This document shows positions 1 through 8,543 of a stretch of 64,000 nucleotides of DNA, in pieces. The first letter of the stretch is position 1. Every line of letters begins with the position of its first letter. The DNA is taken from assembly GCA_002320815.1 (NCBI GenBank), contig DCLA01000010.1:67619-131618 (forward strand), in the 5' to 3' direction. The translations under genes and the position numbers were made by a program. Under the pieces are notes generated by a model, which was given only the letters and a program-made list of their open reading frames with translations, searched no databases and was not told where the DNA came from. The DNA comes from Myxococcales bacterium UBA1660 (GTDB lineage Bacteria > Myxococcota_A > Polyangia > Polyangiales > Houyiibacteriaceae).

Positions 1-434
1 ACCAGCGCGAGCCGCTGGCGGTCGTGGCGCTCGCCGATCTCCTCGATGAGCGAGGTGGTCGAGATGCCCTCGGTGCGCGGGAGGTAGACGACCTCGCAGA
101 GGCTCTGGAACTCGTCGAAGCGACCCTTCCAGTCGTCGCCCATGACGAGCACGTCGGCGCCGAACTGCTGGATGTAGTCGCCCTTGAGCTCCAGGGACTC
201 CTCCAGGAAGACCTGATCCACGAAGCGGAGCTGCGAGATGATCTCCATGCGATCCGCCTGGTCGTAGACCGGTCGCCGGCCCTTCTTGCGCAGGTTCAGC
301 GCGTCGCTGGAGACGCCGACCACGAGCCGCGTCCCGAGCGCAGCTGAGCGCTGGAGGATACGGGTGTGACCCACGTGCAACACGTCGAAGGTGCCGAAGG
401 TGATGACGGTGCGGTTCGCGATTTGGGGATTCAT
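1..434 (-). CDS. tagD: TagD-like glycerol-3-phosphate cytidylyltransferase (3' end outside window)
   Basis: Nucleotidyltransferase of the cytidylyltransferase fold, which joins CTP to a phosphorylated polyol or sugar for envelope polymer synthesis. The N-terminus reads NRTVITFGTFDVLHVGHTR, giving the HxGH nucleotide-binding motif, and residues about 95-125 read VMGDDWKGRFDEF, CEVVYLPRTEGIST, which matches the TagD signature closely (ISTT phosphate-binding motif). ATG at 434 is the natural start just before the first strand. About 144 codons are visible, nearly the whole TagD length (about 130-150), so only a short tail runs off the window. The exact polyol substrate cannot be read from sequence. 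Confidence 0.85.
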   Translation of the reverse strand, partial: MNPQIANRTVITFGTFDVLHVGHTRILQRSAALGTRLVVGVSSDALNLRKKGRRPVYDQADRMEIISQLRFVDQVFLEESLELKGDYIQQFGADVLVMGDDWKGRFDEFQSLCEVVYLPRTEGISTTSLIEEIGERHDRQRLAL

Positions 435-585
435 CAGGAGTTCCAAGGGGTTGCGTGGCGAGACGTCGTGTGACCGCGTCTTCACGGTCACCAACCTGCT
501 CGTCACGATGCAACGACCGTGCGAACTCCTGTTACGCCCTCGCGGCGACCGGGGCAACTCCCTGCCGGCCCCCGCGGGGGAGGGC

Positions 586-2784
586 TCACTCGTGGATGCC
601 GACCAGATCGAGGATGAAGGCGTAGGTGAGCGCCGTCTCCCGGTGCTGCCGGAAACGGCCCGAGGCGCCGCCGTGCCCGGCCTCCATGTTCATGTGGAGG
701 AGCAGCCGGTTGTCGTCGGTCTTGCGATGGCGCAGCCGGGCCACCCACTTGGCGGGCTCCCAGTACTGAACCTGCGAGTCGTGGAGCCCGCTGATGACCA
801 GCATGGCCGGGTACGCCTGGGCCCGGACGTTGTCGTAGGGCGAGTAGCGCATCATGTACTCGTAGGCCGCCGGGTCGTTGGGGTTGCCCCACTCGTCGTA
901 CTCGAAGGTGGTCAGCGGGATGGTCTCGTCGAGCATGGTGGTGACCACGTCCACGAAGGGGACGTCGGCCACCAGACCCTCGAAGAGGTCCGGCGCCATG
1001 TTGGCCACCGCGCCGATGAGGAGACCGCCGGCGCTCCCGCCGTGGCCGAAGAGTCGGTCGCTCGCGGTCCACCCCTGGTCGACCAGGTGTCGCCCGCAGT
1101 CGATGTAGTCGAAGAAGGTGTTCAGCTTCTTCATCAGCTTGCCGTCCTCGTACCAGGCGCGGCCCATCTCCTGTCCGCCCCGGACGTGGGCGATGGCGTA
1201 GACGAAGCCCCGGTCGAGGAGGCTGAGCCGGACCGAGCTGAAGGTCGGGTCCATCGAGTGACCGTAGGACCCGTAGGCGTAGAGGAGGAGCGGCTGGGGC
1301 TCGCTGCGGTCCAGGTCCCGCCGGTAGACCAGCGAGATGGGCACCGGCGTGCCGTCGCGGGCCGTGGCCATGAGCCGCTCGGTGGCGTAGGCGTCGGGCT
1401 CGAAGGATCCCACCACCCGCTGGCGCTTCTTGAGCACCCGGGCCTTGGTGTCCATCCGGTAGTCCACCGTGGACCACGGGGTGGTCATCGAGCTGTAGAT
1501 GAGCCGCAGCGTGTCGCTGCCCACCTCGGGGTTGTCACCCAGGGTCGCGTAGTAGACCGGCTCGTCGAAGGCGATCCGGTGGGCGCGCTCGGCGTCGGCG
1601 CGGCCTTCGTCGCCCCAGGGGAGCACCCGCAGGCCGGCGATGCCGTCGACCCGCTCGGAAGCCACCAGGTAGTCCCGGAAGAGCTCGAAGCCGCGGAAGA
1701 GGACTCCCTCACGGGCGGGGATCTCCTCCCGCCAGCGATCCTTGTGCCCGGTATCCGCGGGCGCGGCGCTCATCAGCCGGAAATCCTGGGCCTCCCAGTT
1801 GGTGCGGACGTAGAAGCGGCCTCCCAGGTGGTCCACGTCGTACTCGTGGTCGCGCTCCCGCTCGAGGAAGAGCTGGGGCGCGGCGGTCGGCTGCCGGGCG
1901 TCGACGAAGCGGTACTCGCTGCTGACGGTCTGGTAGCTGCCGATCAGGATGTAGTCCCGGGAGCGGCTCCGGCCCACCGAGACGTAGAACTGTTCGTCGG
2001 TCTCCTCGAAGACCAGGGTGTCCTCGGTCTCGCCCAGGGTGTGGCGCCAGACCTGATGGGCCCGGAGGGTCCCCTCCTCGCGCTTCACGTAGAAGACCGT
2101 GCGGTGGTCCAGGGCCCAGACGGCGCCGCCGGTGGTCCCCTCGATGGTATCCGGGAGGAGCTCGCCGGTGCCCAGGTCCTTGAAGCGGAGGGTGTAGATC
2201 CGCCGACTGACCGTGTCCTCGCCGAAGGCCATGGTGGCCCCGTCGACGCTGATCATGGGCCCGACGGCCGCGTAGTAGTCGTGGCCCCGGGCGCGCTCGT
2301 TCTCGTCGAGGACGATCTCCTCGCCGGTCGCGGGGCCGGCGCTGGGATCGGGCTCCGGCGCGCTGGCCGGGAGCCGGCAGTGGATGTCGTACTCCTTGCC
2401 GGTCTCGTTGCGCGTGTAGCGCCACCAGCCGTCCACCTGGACGGGCACCGAGGCGTCGTCCTGGGGGATGCGGGCGACGATCTCTTCGTAGAGGGTCTCC
2501 CGGAAGCCCGAGAGGGGCGCGAGCTCCTGCTCCGTGTACTCGTTCTCGCGGCGGAGATAGTCGAGCACCTCGGTGTTCTCGCGCTCGTCGTCGCGGAGCC
2601 AGAAGTAGGGATCCTCGCGGGTCTGTCCGTGAGTCGAGTGCCGGTAGTCGATGCGCTTGGCCATGGGCGGTCGGAGTCTAGCGCGCGCGCCGCCGGACGC
2701 AGCTCGGGACTCGAGCTCGGTGGGCGGCGTGCGCGGGCAGCCGGCGAAGACGCCGAGGAGCAGGAGGGCGAGGGCAGCGCGCAT
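586..2784 (-). CDS. ptrB: Oligopeptidase B (S9A prolyl oligopeptidase family), predicted lipoprotein
   Basis: Serine peptidase that cleaves short peptides after basic residues. The 732-aa protein has an N-terminal beta-propeller (about 45-450) and a C-terminal alpha/beta-hydrolase domain with GHGGSAGGLL (nucleophile about Ser584), Asp about 669 in GLHDSQV and His about 704 in EAGHGGASGR, the S9A triad. The first 40 residues are unusual for the family: they form a lipoprotein signal with lipobox GVFAGC. A second ATG at 2664 (MAKRIDYRHS) would give a cytosolic enzyme of the usual size. The gene follows the photolyase gene by 27 bp on the same strand and is probably co-transcribed with it. Confidence 0.9.
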   Translation of the reverse strand: MRAALALLLLGVFAGCPRTPPTELESRAASGGARARLRPPMAKRIDYRHSTHGQTREDPYFWLRDDERENTEVLDYLRRENEYTEQELAPLSGFRETLYEEIVARIPQDDASVPVQVDGWWRYTRNETGKEYDIHCRLPASAPEPDPSAGPATGEEIVLDENERARGHDYYAAVGPMISVDGATMAFGEDTVSRRIYTLRFKDLGTGELLPDTIEGTTGGAVWALDHRTVFYVKREEGTLRAHQVWRHTLGETEDTLVFEETDEQFYVSVGRSRSRDYILIGSYQTVSSEYRFVDARQPTAAPQLFLERERDHEYDVDHLGGRFYVRTNWEAQDFRLMSAAPADTGHKDRWREEIPAREGVLFRGFELFRDYLVASERVDGIAGLRVLPWGDEGRADAERAHRIAFDEPVYYATLGDNPEVGSDTLRLIYSSMTTPWSTVDYRMDTKARVLKKRQRVVGSFEPDAYATERLMATARDGTPVPISLVYRRDLDRSEPQPLLLYAYGSYGHSMDPTFSSVRLSLLDRGFVYAIAHVRGGQEMGRAWYEDGKLMKKLNTFFDYIDCGRHLVDQGWTASDRLFGHGGSAGGLLIGAVANMAPDLFEGLVADVPFVDVVTTMLDETIPLTTFEYDEWGNPNDPAAYEYMMRYSPYDNVRAQAYPAMLVISGLHDSQVQYWEPAKWVARLRHRKTDDNRLLLHMNMEAGHGGASGRFRQHRETALTYAFILDLVGIHE

Positions 2785-2811
2785 CGGCGGGAGTATCGCC
2801 GAGACCGGAGC

Positions 2812-4341
2812 TCACGGGGGAGACTCCCGTAGGCTCTTGGCCCGCTCGCGGATGGCCCGGCGGTCGGCGTCGCTCTTCCGGTCCAGGTTCTTCAGCTGCA
2901 TCTGCATCCGGCGGATCCCGGCGAGCTTCCGGCGGTTCCGGGAGAGAAAGTCCCAGTAGAGGGTGGTCAGCGGGCAGGCGTCGTCGCCCAGCGCTTCCTT
3001 GGGCCGGAAGCGGCACTGGCCGCAGTAGTCGCTCATCTTGGAGACGTAGTTGCCGCTGGCGGCGTAGGGCTTGGTCCCCACCAGCCCGTCGTCGCCGTAC
3101 TGGCTCATCCCCAGCACGTTGGGCAGGGAGACCCAGTCGATGGCGTCGGCGTACATCGCCAGGTGCCACTCGTGGACCTCGTAGGGCCGGACCCCCAGGA
3201 GCATGGCGTAGAGGCCGAGGACCATCAGCCGCTGGATGTGATGCGCGTAGGCGTGCTCGAGCACCCCGGCCATGGCGTCGCGGACGCAGGCCATCTCGGT
3301 CTCGCCGGTCCAGTAGCTTCTGGGCAGCGACCCCTCGGCGCGGAGCGCGTTGCGCTCGGCGTACTCGGGCATCTCGGTCATGTAGACCCCGCGGACGAAC
3401 TCCCGCCACCCGAGCACCTGGCGTACGAAGCCCTCCACCGAGGCGATGGGTGCGTCGCCGGAGCGGTAGGCGGCCTCCGCCGCCTCCACCACCTCGCGCG
3501 GGTGCAAGAGCTGGAGGTTCAGCGCCGTGCTCAGGCGCGAGTGGCTCAGGAACGGGCGCCCGGTGACCATCGCGTCCTGATGTTGGCCGAAGGTCGGTAG
3601 CCGGTCGGCCACGAAGGCCCGCAGGTCGTAGAGGGCCTCGTCGCGGGTCACCGGCAGGGCGAAGTTCTCGGCGTCGCCGGGGTGGTCGCCGTAGCGCTCC
3701 TTCACCAGCGCGATCACGTCCCGCGTGATGGCGTCCGCCCGGTGCCGGGGCGGGCTGGGGTAGTCCGGCGCGCCCCCCTTGCCGAAGCTGGCCCGGTTCC
3801 GAGCGTCGAAGTTCCACTCGCCGCCGGCGGGCTCGCCGTCGTCCATCAGGATATCGAAGCGCTTCCGTAAGTGCCTCTGGAAGTGCTCCAGGATCATCGC
3901 CTTGCGGCCGGCCCGCCACTCCCCGAAGGCGGCGGTGCTGCAGAGGAAGTGGTCGTCGGCGACGATCTCCAGCTCCACGTCCCGCTCGGCACAGGCATCC
4001 TCCAGGGCTTCCCGCACCCGCCAGTCGCCGGGCTCCCGGACGCGCACGACCTCGGGGCGGAGCTTGCCCAGCCAGCGCGGGAGCTCCTCCCGGAAGGACC
4101 CCCGGTTGAGCTCGTCGTCCACCGCGGCGTACTCCACGCGCTGACCGCGCTCCCGGAGCGCGTCGCGGAAGTGGCGCATGGCAGCGAAGAAGAGGACCAG
4201 CCGATGCTGGTGCTGGGTCACGAAGGTGGCCTCGTCGTGGAGCTCGAGGAGCAGGACCGGCTCGTCCGGCTGGACCTCGTCGAAGAAGGCGCTCCCCAGA
4301 TCGAGTTGGTCGCCGAGGACGAGGTGCAGGGGGCCGCTCAT
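2812..4341 (-). CDS. phrB: FeS-BCP type cryptochrome/(6-4) photolyase-related protein
   Basis: Light-dependent flavoprotein of the prokaryotic iron-sulfur cryptochrome/photolyase group (deoxyribodipyrimidine photolyase-related, PhrB/CryB). At 509 aa it has the N-terminal Rossmann-like antenna domain (LHLVLGDQLDLGSAFF) and the C-terminal FAD-binding helical domain. Cysteines C352, C440, C443 and C456 reproduce the spacing of the four [4Fe-4S] ligands of Agrobacterium PhrB, with CGQCRF and DDACPL visible. PhrB repairs (6-4) photoproducts; that activity is inferred from the family. ATG at 4341 sits 55 bp from the divergent MIP18-family gene. Confidence 0.9.
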   Translation of the reverse strand: MSGPLHLVLGDQLDLGSAFFDEVQPDEPVLLLELHDEATFVTQHQHRLVLFFAAMRHFRDALRERGQRVEYAAVDDELNRGSFREELPRWLGKLRPEVVRVREPGDWRVREALEDACAERDVELEIVADDHFLCSTAAFGEWRAGRKAMILEHFQRHLRKRFDILMDDGEPAGGEWNFDARNRASFGKGGAPDYPSPPRHRADAITRDVIALVKERYGDHPGDAENFALPVTRDEALYDLRAFVADRLPTFGQHQDAMVTGRPFLSHSRLSTALNLQLLHPREVVEAAEAAYRSGDAPIASVEGFVRQVLGWREFVRGVYMTEMPEYAERNALRAEGSLPRSYWTGETEMACVRDAMAGVLEHAYAHHIQRLMVLGLYAMLLGVRPYEVHEWHLAMYADAIDWVSLPNVLGMSQYGDDGLVGTKPYAASGNYVSKMSDYCGQCRFRPKEALGDDACPLTTLYWDFLSRNRRKLAGIRRMQMQLKNLDRKSDADRRAIRERAKSLRESPP

Positions 4342-4396
4342 CGGGGGGCTCTGGGGCCAGGTGGGCGGGGCGGCCAGGAGCTGCTAGAGCGGGCTC

Positions 4397-4870
4397 GTGG
4401 CCGAAGATTTCGACGTCGAGGACCTCAAGGTCCACAAGATCGTCCAGCGCAAGGCGGACGGGCGGCGTCACCTCGCCATCGCCGGCAACGCGCCGCCGCC
4501 CAGCGCGGCGGACGACGTCGACGAGGCCTTCGGCGGGGACGGGGAGCGCGCCGTCGCGGTCGCCAGGGACGAGCTCGAGCCGCGGGTGGTGGCCACCCTG
4601 AAGCAGGTCTACGACCCGGAGATCCCCCTCAATGTCTACGACCTGGGCCTCATCTACGGCTTGGACATCAGCGACGAGGGCGACGTCGAGGTGCGCATGA
4701 CCCTCACCGCGCCGGCGTGCCCGGTCGCTGGGCAGATCGTCAAGGACGTGGCCGAGCGGGTGGGCGGCACCGAGGGGGTCCGCCGATCCCACGTGAAGCT
4801 CGTGTGGGATCCGCCCTGGACCAAGGACCGGATGACCGACGAAGCGCTCCTCGAGCTCGGCCTGCTCTGA
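4397..4870 (+). CDS. MIP18 family (DUF59/SufT-like) Fe-S cluster assembly factor
   Basis: Cytosolic factor of the MIP18/DUF59 family, used for loading Fe-S clusters onto target proteins. The C-terminal 100 residues carry the family signature DPEIPLNVYDLGLIY and the cysteine loop APACPVAGQ. The end VWDPPWTKDRM is also typical. The first 55 residues form a charged extension without a known domain. The start is GTG at 4397. The location 1.4 kb upstream of iscS and iscA supports a role in Fe-S metabolism. PaaD-type factors share this fold, but no phenylacetate genes are nearby. Confidence 0.85.
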   Translation: MAEDFDVEDLKVHKIVQRKADGRRHLAIAGNAPPPSAADDVDEAFGGDGERAVAVARDELEPRVVATLKQVYDPEIPLNVYDLGLIYGLDISDEGDVEVRMTLTAPACPVAGQIVKDVAERVGGTEGVRRSHVKLVWDPPWTKDRMTDEALLELGLL

Positions 4871-4914
4871 CGCGGGCGACCGAGCGGACTCGTTCGGCCA
4901 GCCGAGCGGACTCG

Positions 4915-5202
4915 CTAGAAGGGGAAGGCCGCGAGCCGGCGCTCGACGCGGCGCTTGGCCAGAGCCCAGGCCAGGTCGAAGGCCTTGTGCCGGATGGCCC
5001 GGCGGAGCCGCGCTTCGGCGAGCTCCCGCCCGACCTTCCACAGGACCACGCCGCCCACCACGCCGACCGCGACCGCGGTGTCCTTGGCGTTGCGCTGCCA
5101 GCGGCTCTTCCGCGCCGCCGGCGGCTCGGCGATGCCCACGGCCGGGTCGGGCCCCGGGTGCAGGTCGGCGTCGGCGAGGTCGGGGTTGGCGCGGGCATCC
5201 AT
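4915..5202 (-). CDS. Small single-TM protein of unknown function
   Basis: A 95-aa protein I do not recognise. It has a Pro/Asp-rich N-terminal 35 residues, one hydrophobic segment (about 43-58, VAVGVVGGVVLWKVG) and a strongly basic C-terminal half (RRAIRHKAFD, AKRRVERRL). That layout suggests an inner-membrane protein with a cytoplasmic positively charged tail. ATG 5202 is chosen over ATG 5198, which is out of frame. It is convergent with the MIP18 gene (44 bp apart) and divergent from the membrane protein at 5284. Confidence 0.55.
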   Translation of the reverse strand: MDARANPDLADADLHPGPDPAVGIAEPPAARKSRWQRNAKDTAVAVGVVGGVVLWKVGRELAEARLRRAIRHKAFDLAWALAKRRVERRLAAFPF

Positions 5203-5283
5203 CTCTCCCGAGACCGGCGGCGTGGGGCTTTCATTACGCCCCAAGAGCGTTGATCCCCCGGCACCCCGTGCCATCATCGGCCC

Positions 5284-6246
5284 ATGCGCTTCTTCTGCTT
5301 GGTGTGGGCTCTGACCTCGCTGGCCTCGCTGACCTCGCTGGCCTCTGCCCAGGAGGACGAGCCGCCGAACCCCTTCGGCCAGGGCGCGGACGAGGGACCC
5401 GACGGGCCGGCCGTCGTGGACCACCAGTCCCTGGAGCCGGAGTGCACCAGCCCCTGTCCCGCCGGGACCACCTGCGCCCAGGGCCAGTGCGTGGCGCTCT
5501 GCAACCCGGCGTGCGGTGACGGCTTCGTCTGCGCGGCGGGGCGCTGCGTGCCTGCCTCGGGCGGCTATGGACCCCAGCAGCCTCAGGCGTACCCGCAGCC
5601 GGGCGGACCGCAGGGCCATGCCCAGCAGCCGGGTCCCGGGTACGGGCCCGGCGCCTATCAGCCCCAGCCCCAGACCCAGGCCATCTCCGGGCGGCCGGCC
5701 ATCGTCCGCGGTGCGGTGGGCCTCGGCCTGGGCGCGTTGGCGTTGGGTCTCGGGCTCGGCGCCTATGCCAGCGAGCCGACCGGCGGCGGCATCTTCACCG
5801 ACGACTTCGGCGGGGTCGACGCGGAGACCATCGCGCCGCTGATCCTCACCGGGCTCTCGGCGGCGGTGACCATCGCCGGTGTCTTCGTCGCCCGCAGCGG
5901 GAGCACCAAGGTGCGCCGTCACGGCGCCCAGGGCATCGGCTTCCTGCGGGTCACCACCTTCATCTTCATGATCGGCGCGCTCCTGGTGGACCTCACCGCC
6001 TTGGCGCTCTCCGGGGTGAGCGACGACTCGGGCTACCCCAACGCGCATCTGGTCGGCGGGCTCCTCGGGGGCCTGGCGCTCTTCAGCGCCGGAACCGATG
6101 CGCTGGTGGCCGGTCTGCAATCCAATCGGCTCTACCGGGCCCAGCAAGGCGGGGAGACCGCGTGGCGCTGGGTCCCGCGCCTCGGCCGTATCCGCGACGT
6201 CCGCGGCAACGGCGCCCCGGCGGTCACCTGGGGAGGCCTCTTCTGA
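5284..6246 (+). CDS. Exported Cys- and Pro/Gln-rich membrane protein
   Basis: Unrecognised 320-aa protein. Residues 1-22 form a signal peptide (cleavage near ASA/QED). Residues about 50-90 contain two Cys-rich modules of the CPAGTTCAQGQCV and CGDGFVCAAGRCV type, common in exported Myxococcota proteins. These are followed by a Gln/Pro/Gly/Tyr linker (about 92-140) and four hydrophobic segments (about 145-165, 183-204, 222-242 and 250-275). Together these suggest an external Cys-rich head on a four-helix membrane anchor. Its stop lies 5 bp before the iscS ATG, so co-transcription is likely, although a functional link is not evident. Confidence 0.7.
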   Translation: MRFFCLVWALTSLASLTSLASAQEDEPPNPFGQGADEGPDGPAVVDHQSLEPECTSPCPAGTTCAQGQCVALCNPACGDGFVCAAGRCVPASGGYGPQQPQAYPQPGGPQGHAQQPGPGYGPGAYQPQPQTQAISGRPAIVRGAVGLGLGALALGLGLGAYASEPTGGGIFTDDFGGVDAETIAPLILTGLSAAVTIAGVFVARSGSTKVRRHGAQGIGFLRVTTFIFMIGALLVDLTALALSGVSDDSGYPNAHLVGGLLGGLALFSAGTDALVAGLQSNRLYRAQQGGETAWRWVPRLGRIRDVRGNGAPAVTWGGLF

Positions 6247-6251
6247 TCTAC

Positions 6252-7421
6252 ATGGACCACCACGCCACGACGCCCGTCGACCCCCGGGTGCTCGAGGCGA
6301 TGCTCCCCTACTTCTCGGAGCACTTCGGCAACGCCTCCAGCAAGGCCCACGCCTTCGGTCACCGCGCCGGCGACGCGGTCGACGAGGCGCGGCGGCAGGT
6401 GGCGGCGCTGGTGGGCGCGCGGCCGCGCGAGATCGTCTTCACCAGCGGCGCCACCGAGAGCGACAACCTCGCGCTCAAGGGCGTCATGCACGCCTACCGG
6501 GAGAAGGGCGACCACCTGGTGGTCGCGACCACCGAGCACAAGGCGGTGCTCGACCCGGCGACGCGGTTGGAGCGCGAGGGTTTCCGGGTGTCCCGGGTGG
6601 CCGTCGACGCGCACGGCCGGGTGGCGCCCGAAGCCCTCGCCGCCGCAATGGACGAGGGCACCGTTCTGGTCTCGGTGATGCTCTGCAACAACGAAGTGGG
6701 CACGGTGCAGGACCTGCCCGCCCTCGCCGAGGTGGTGCGGGGCCGGGGCGCGCTTCTGCACTGCGACGCCAGCCAGGGGCTGGGCTACGTCCCCTTCGAC
6801 GTGGCCGACGTGGACCTCGCCTCGTTCAACGCCCACAAGCTCTACGGGCCCAAGGGCGTCGGCGCCCTCTACGTCCGCCGCACGCCTCGGGTACAGCTGG
6901 TGGCGGAACAGGACGGCGGGGGCCAGGAGCACGGGCTCCGGGCCGGCACCCTGAACGTGCCCGGCATCGTGGGCTTCGGTGCGGCGGCCGAGCTCCAGCG
7001 GGCGGAGGGGGCCGCCGAGGCCGAGCGCCTGCGGACCCTCCGCGACGCGCTCTTCGCTCGAATCGGGGCGCTGGAGGCGGTGCACCTCAACGGGCCGCCG
7101 CTGGACGGACCGCGGCACCCGGGAAATCTCAACGTCTCCTTCGCGGGCGTGGACGGGCAGGGGCTCCTCCTCGCGCTGACCCAGGAGGTCGCCGTCTCCA
7201 GCGGCTCGGCCTGCAGCAGCGCCTCCACCGAGCCCAGCTACGTGCTGCGCGCCATGGGCCTCGACACCGACTGGGCCGCGTCGTCGATTCGCTTCGGCCT
7301 CGGTCGCGGCAACGACCGGGACCAGGTGGAGCGGGTGGCCGACCACGTGGTGGCCACGGTGAACCGGCTCCGGGAGAACTCGCCCCTCTGGCAGCGCCGG
7401 GGCCAGGCGATCGATTGGTAG
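6252..7421 (+). CDS. iscS: Cysteine desulfurase IscS/NifS family
   Basis: PLP enzyme that takes sulfur from cysteine for Fe-S cluster and thio-cofactor synthesis. The protein starts MDHHATTPVDPRVLEAM, the usual IscS beginning. His96 (TTEHK) stacks on PLP, Lys196 (NAHKLYGPKG) forms the Schiff base and Cys321 (SSGSACSSAS) is the persulfide residue. At 389 aa it is normal length. The start is ATG 6252; the open frame extends upstream but without family similarity, and CTG 6243 would be the only closer alternative behind the GGGGAGG at about 6231. iscA follows 54 bp later. No iscU scaffold gene is present in the window. Confidence 0.95.
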   Translation: MDHHATTPVDPRVLEAMLPYFSEHFGNASSKAHAFGHRAGDAVDEARRQVAALVGARPREIVFTSGATESDNLALKGVMHAYREKGDHLVVATTEHKAVLDPATRLEREGFRVSRVAVDAHGRVAPEALAAAMDEGTVLVSVMLCNNEVGTVQDLPALAEVVRGRGALLHCDASQGLGYVPFDVADVDLASFNAHKLYGPKGVGALYVRRTPRVQLVAEQDGGGQEHGLRAGTLNVPGIVGFGAAAELQRAEGAAEAERLRTLRDALFARIGALEAVHLNGPPLDGPRHPGNLNVSFAGVDGQGLLLALTQEVAVSSGSACSSASTEPSYVLRAMGLDTDWAASSIRFGLGRGNDRDQVERVADHVVATVNRLRENSPLWQRRGQAIDW

Positions 7422-7475
7422 CCGGGGCCGGCCAGGTAGCGGACCCCTGGCCTGCGCGTCTCCGGAGCGTTAGGA

Positions 7476-7868
7476 ATGCAGACCATGCGTGACCTCGTCG
7501 AGATGGAGGACCTCCCGCCCCCGCCGGTGACCCCCGGGGACCCCACGATTACCCTGACCCCCAAAGCGGTGGAGATGGGCAAGAAGCAGCTGGCCGAGGC
7601 CGGCGAGCCTTCCCTCGGTCTGCGGCTGGGGGTGAAGGGCGGCGGGTGCTCCGGCTACTACTACGTCTACGAGCTGGCCAAGAAGGTCCGCGGTCGGGAC
7701 AAGGTCTGGGACTTCGGTGGCCTCCGCGTGGTCGTGGACGACCGGAGCCTGGAGTTCCTCCAGGGCGGCACCCTCGACTGGGAGCAGCGCCTCATGGGAT
7801 ACGGTTTCAAGTGGGAGAACCCGAACGCCAAGGGCGACTGCGGATGCGGCGCCTCCTTCAACGTCTGA
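7476..7868 (+). CDS. iscA: IscA/ErpA/HesB-family A-type Fe-S carrier
   Basis: A-type carrier that holds iron or a Fe-S cluster and passes it to apoproteins. The family cysteines are present: C58 in KGGGCSGY, and C122 and C124 in the terminal GDCGCGASF. The 130-aa protein has a longer N-terminus (about 25 residues, Pro-rich) than E. coli IscA. A second in-frame ATG at 7485 is also possible; it lies 8 nt after the TAGGAA at 7471. The gene follows iscS directly, and its 3' end overlaps the next lipoprotein gene by 25 bp in another frame. Confidence 0.92.
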   Translation: MQTMRDLVEMEDLPPPPVTPGDPTITLTPKAVEMGKKQLAEAGEPSLGLRLGVKGGGCSGYYYVYELAKKVRGRDKVWDFGGLRVVVDDRSLEFLQGGTLDWEQRLMGYGFKWENPNAKGDCGCGASFNV

Positions 7869-8446
7869 GCGCCCTGGCGCTCCTCGCCGGCTGCGCGGGC
7901 ACCACGCCCCCGCCGGCCGAGCCCGCGCCCGTGGCGCAGCCTGCGCCGGTGCCGGTCGCGGTGGACGAGCCCGACCCCGCCATCGACGCGGCCACGATGA
8001 GGCGCATCGCCCAGGGCCACGTGCTCCTGCGAGACCTCGTCGACCCCGAGCGCGGCGTGGTCTACGTCCTCTACGCCGAGGACGCCTCCGGCGAGGACCC
8101 CCGCGCGGACGACGACGGCATCATCCGCTTGGCGGAGCACTGGTGCGCAGCCGAAGAGCTCGACGACCACGTCGACCGACTCCAGCGCGACCTCCACCGC
8201 CGCATCGACGACCCGATTCGCGAGCCCCTCTTCGAGTGTGCCGACGACCACTGCGACCACCCCGCGCAGATGGAGTACGACGTCGAAGGCCACTACGAGT
8301 TCGCCCGGGTGGAAGGCCGCGAGGGCCCGACCCTCATCGCCGTCGAGCAGGTCGAAGGGGCCGCCATGAGCGAAGCGTTCCAGAACGACGCCGCCGCGTT
8401 CGTCCGCGACCGGCGCGCCGCCTTCGCCACCGCCCGCTGTCCCTGA
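7844..8446 (+). CDS. Small predicted lipoprotein, unknown function
   Basis: Unrecognised 200-aa protein. It starts MRRLLQRLSALALLAGC, a clear lipoprotein signal with lipobox LAGC, followed by a Pro/Ala/Val linker (about 20-45) and an acidic domain with four cysteines (WCAAEE, FECADDHCDH) that may pair as disulfides. ATG 7844 lies inside the 3' end of iscA (25 bp overlap, +2 frame), which suggests translational coupling. The stop codon falls within the first unit of a 17-bp tandem repeat. Confidence 0.7.
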   Translation: MRRLLQRLSALALLAGCAGTTPPPAEPAPVAQPAPVPVAVDEPDPAIDAATMRRIAQGHVLLRDLVDPERGVVYVLYAEDASGEDPRADDDGIIRLAEHWCAAEELDDHVDRLQRDLHRRIDDPIREPLFECADDHCDHPAQMEYDVEGHYEFARVEGREGPTLIAVEQVEGAAMSEAFQNDAAAFVRDRRAAFATARCP

Positions 8447-8488
8447 GCGCCGCCTGTCCCTGAGCGCCGCCTGTCCCTGAGCGCCGCC
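8438..8488. repeat. Three perfect tandem copies of a 17-bp unit
   Basis: Units at 8438-8454, 8455-8471 and 8472-8488 are identical (TGTCCCTGAGCGCCGCC). The first contains the TGA stop of the upstream lipoprotein gene, so the repeat reads from the last codons into the spacer. It looks like a slippage expansion. Confidence 0.95.
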
Positions 8489-8543
8489 TGCGCCCGGCGC
8501 GGGGCCTTGCGTTCGTGGGGTGACGCCTTACCCATCGCGGACC

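Noticed and set aside
391..2832. 813-codon plus-strand frame opposite oligopeptidase B
   Set aside because: The minus-strand reading has a complete S9A peptidase with its triad, and the plus frame has no recognisable motif.
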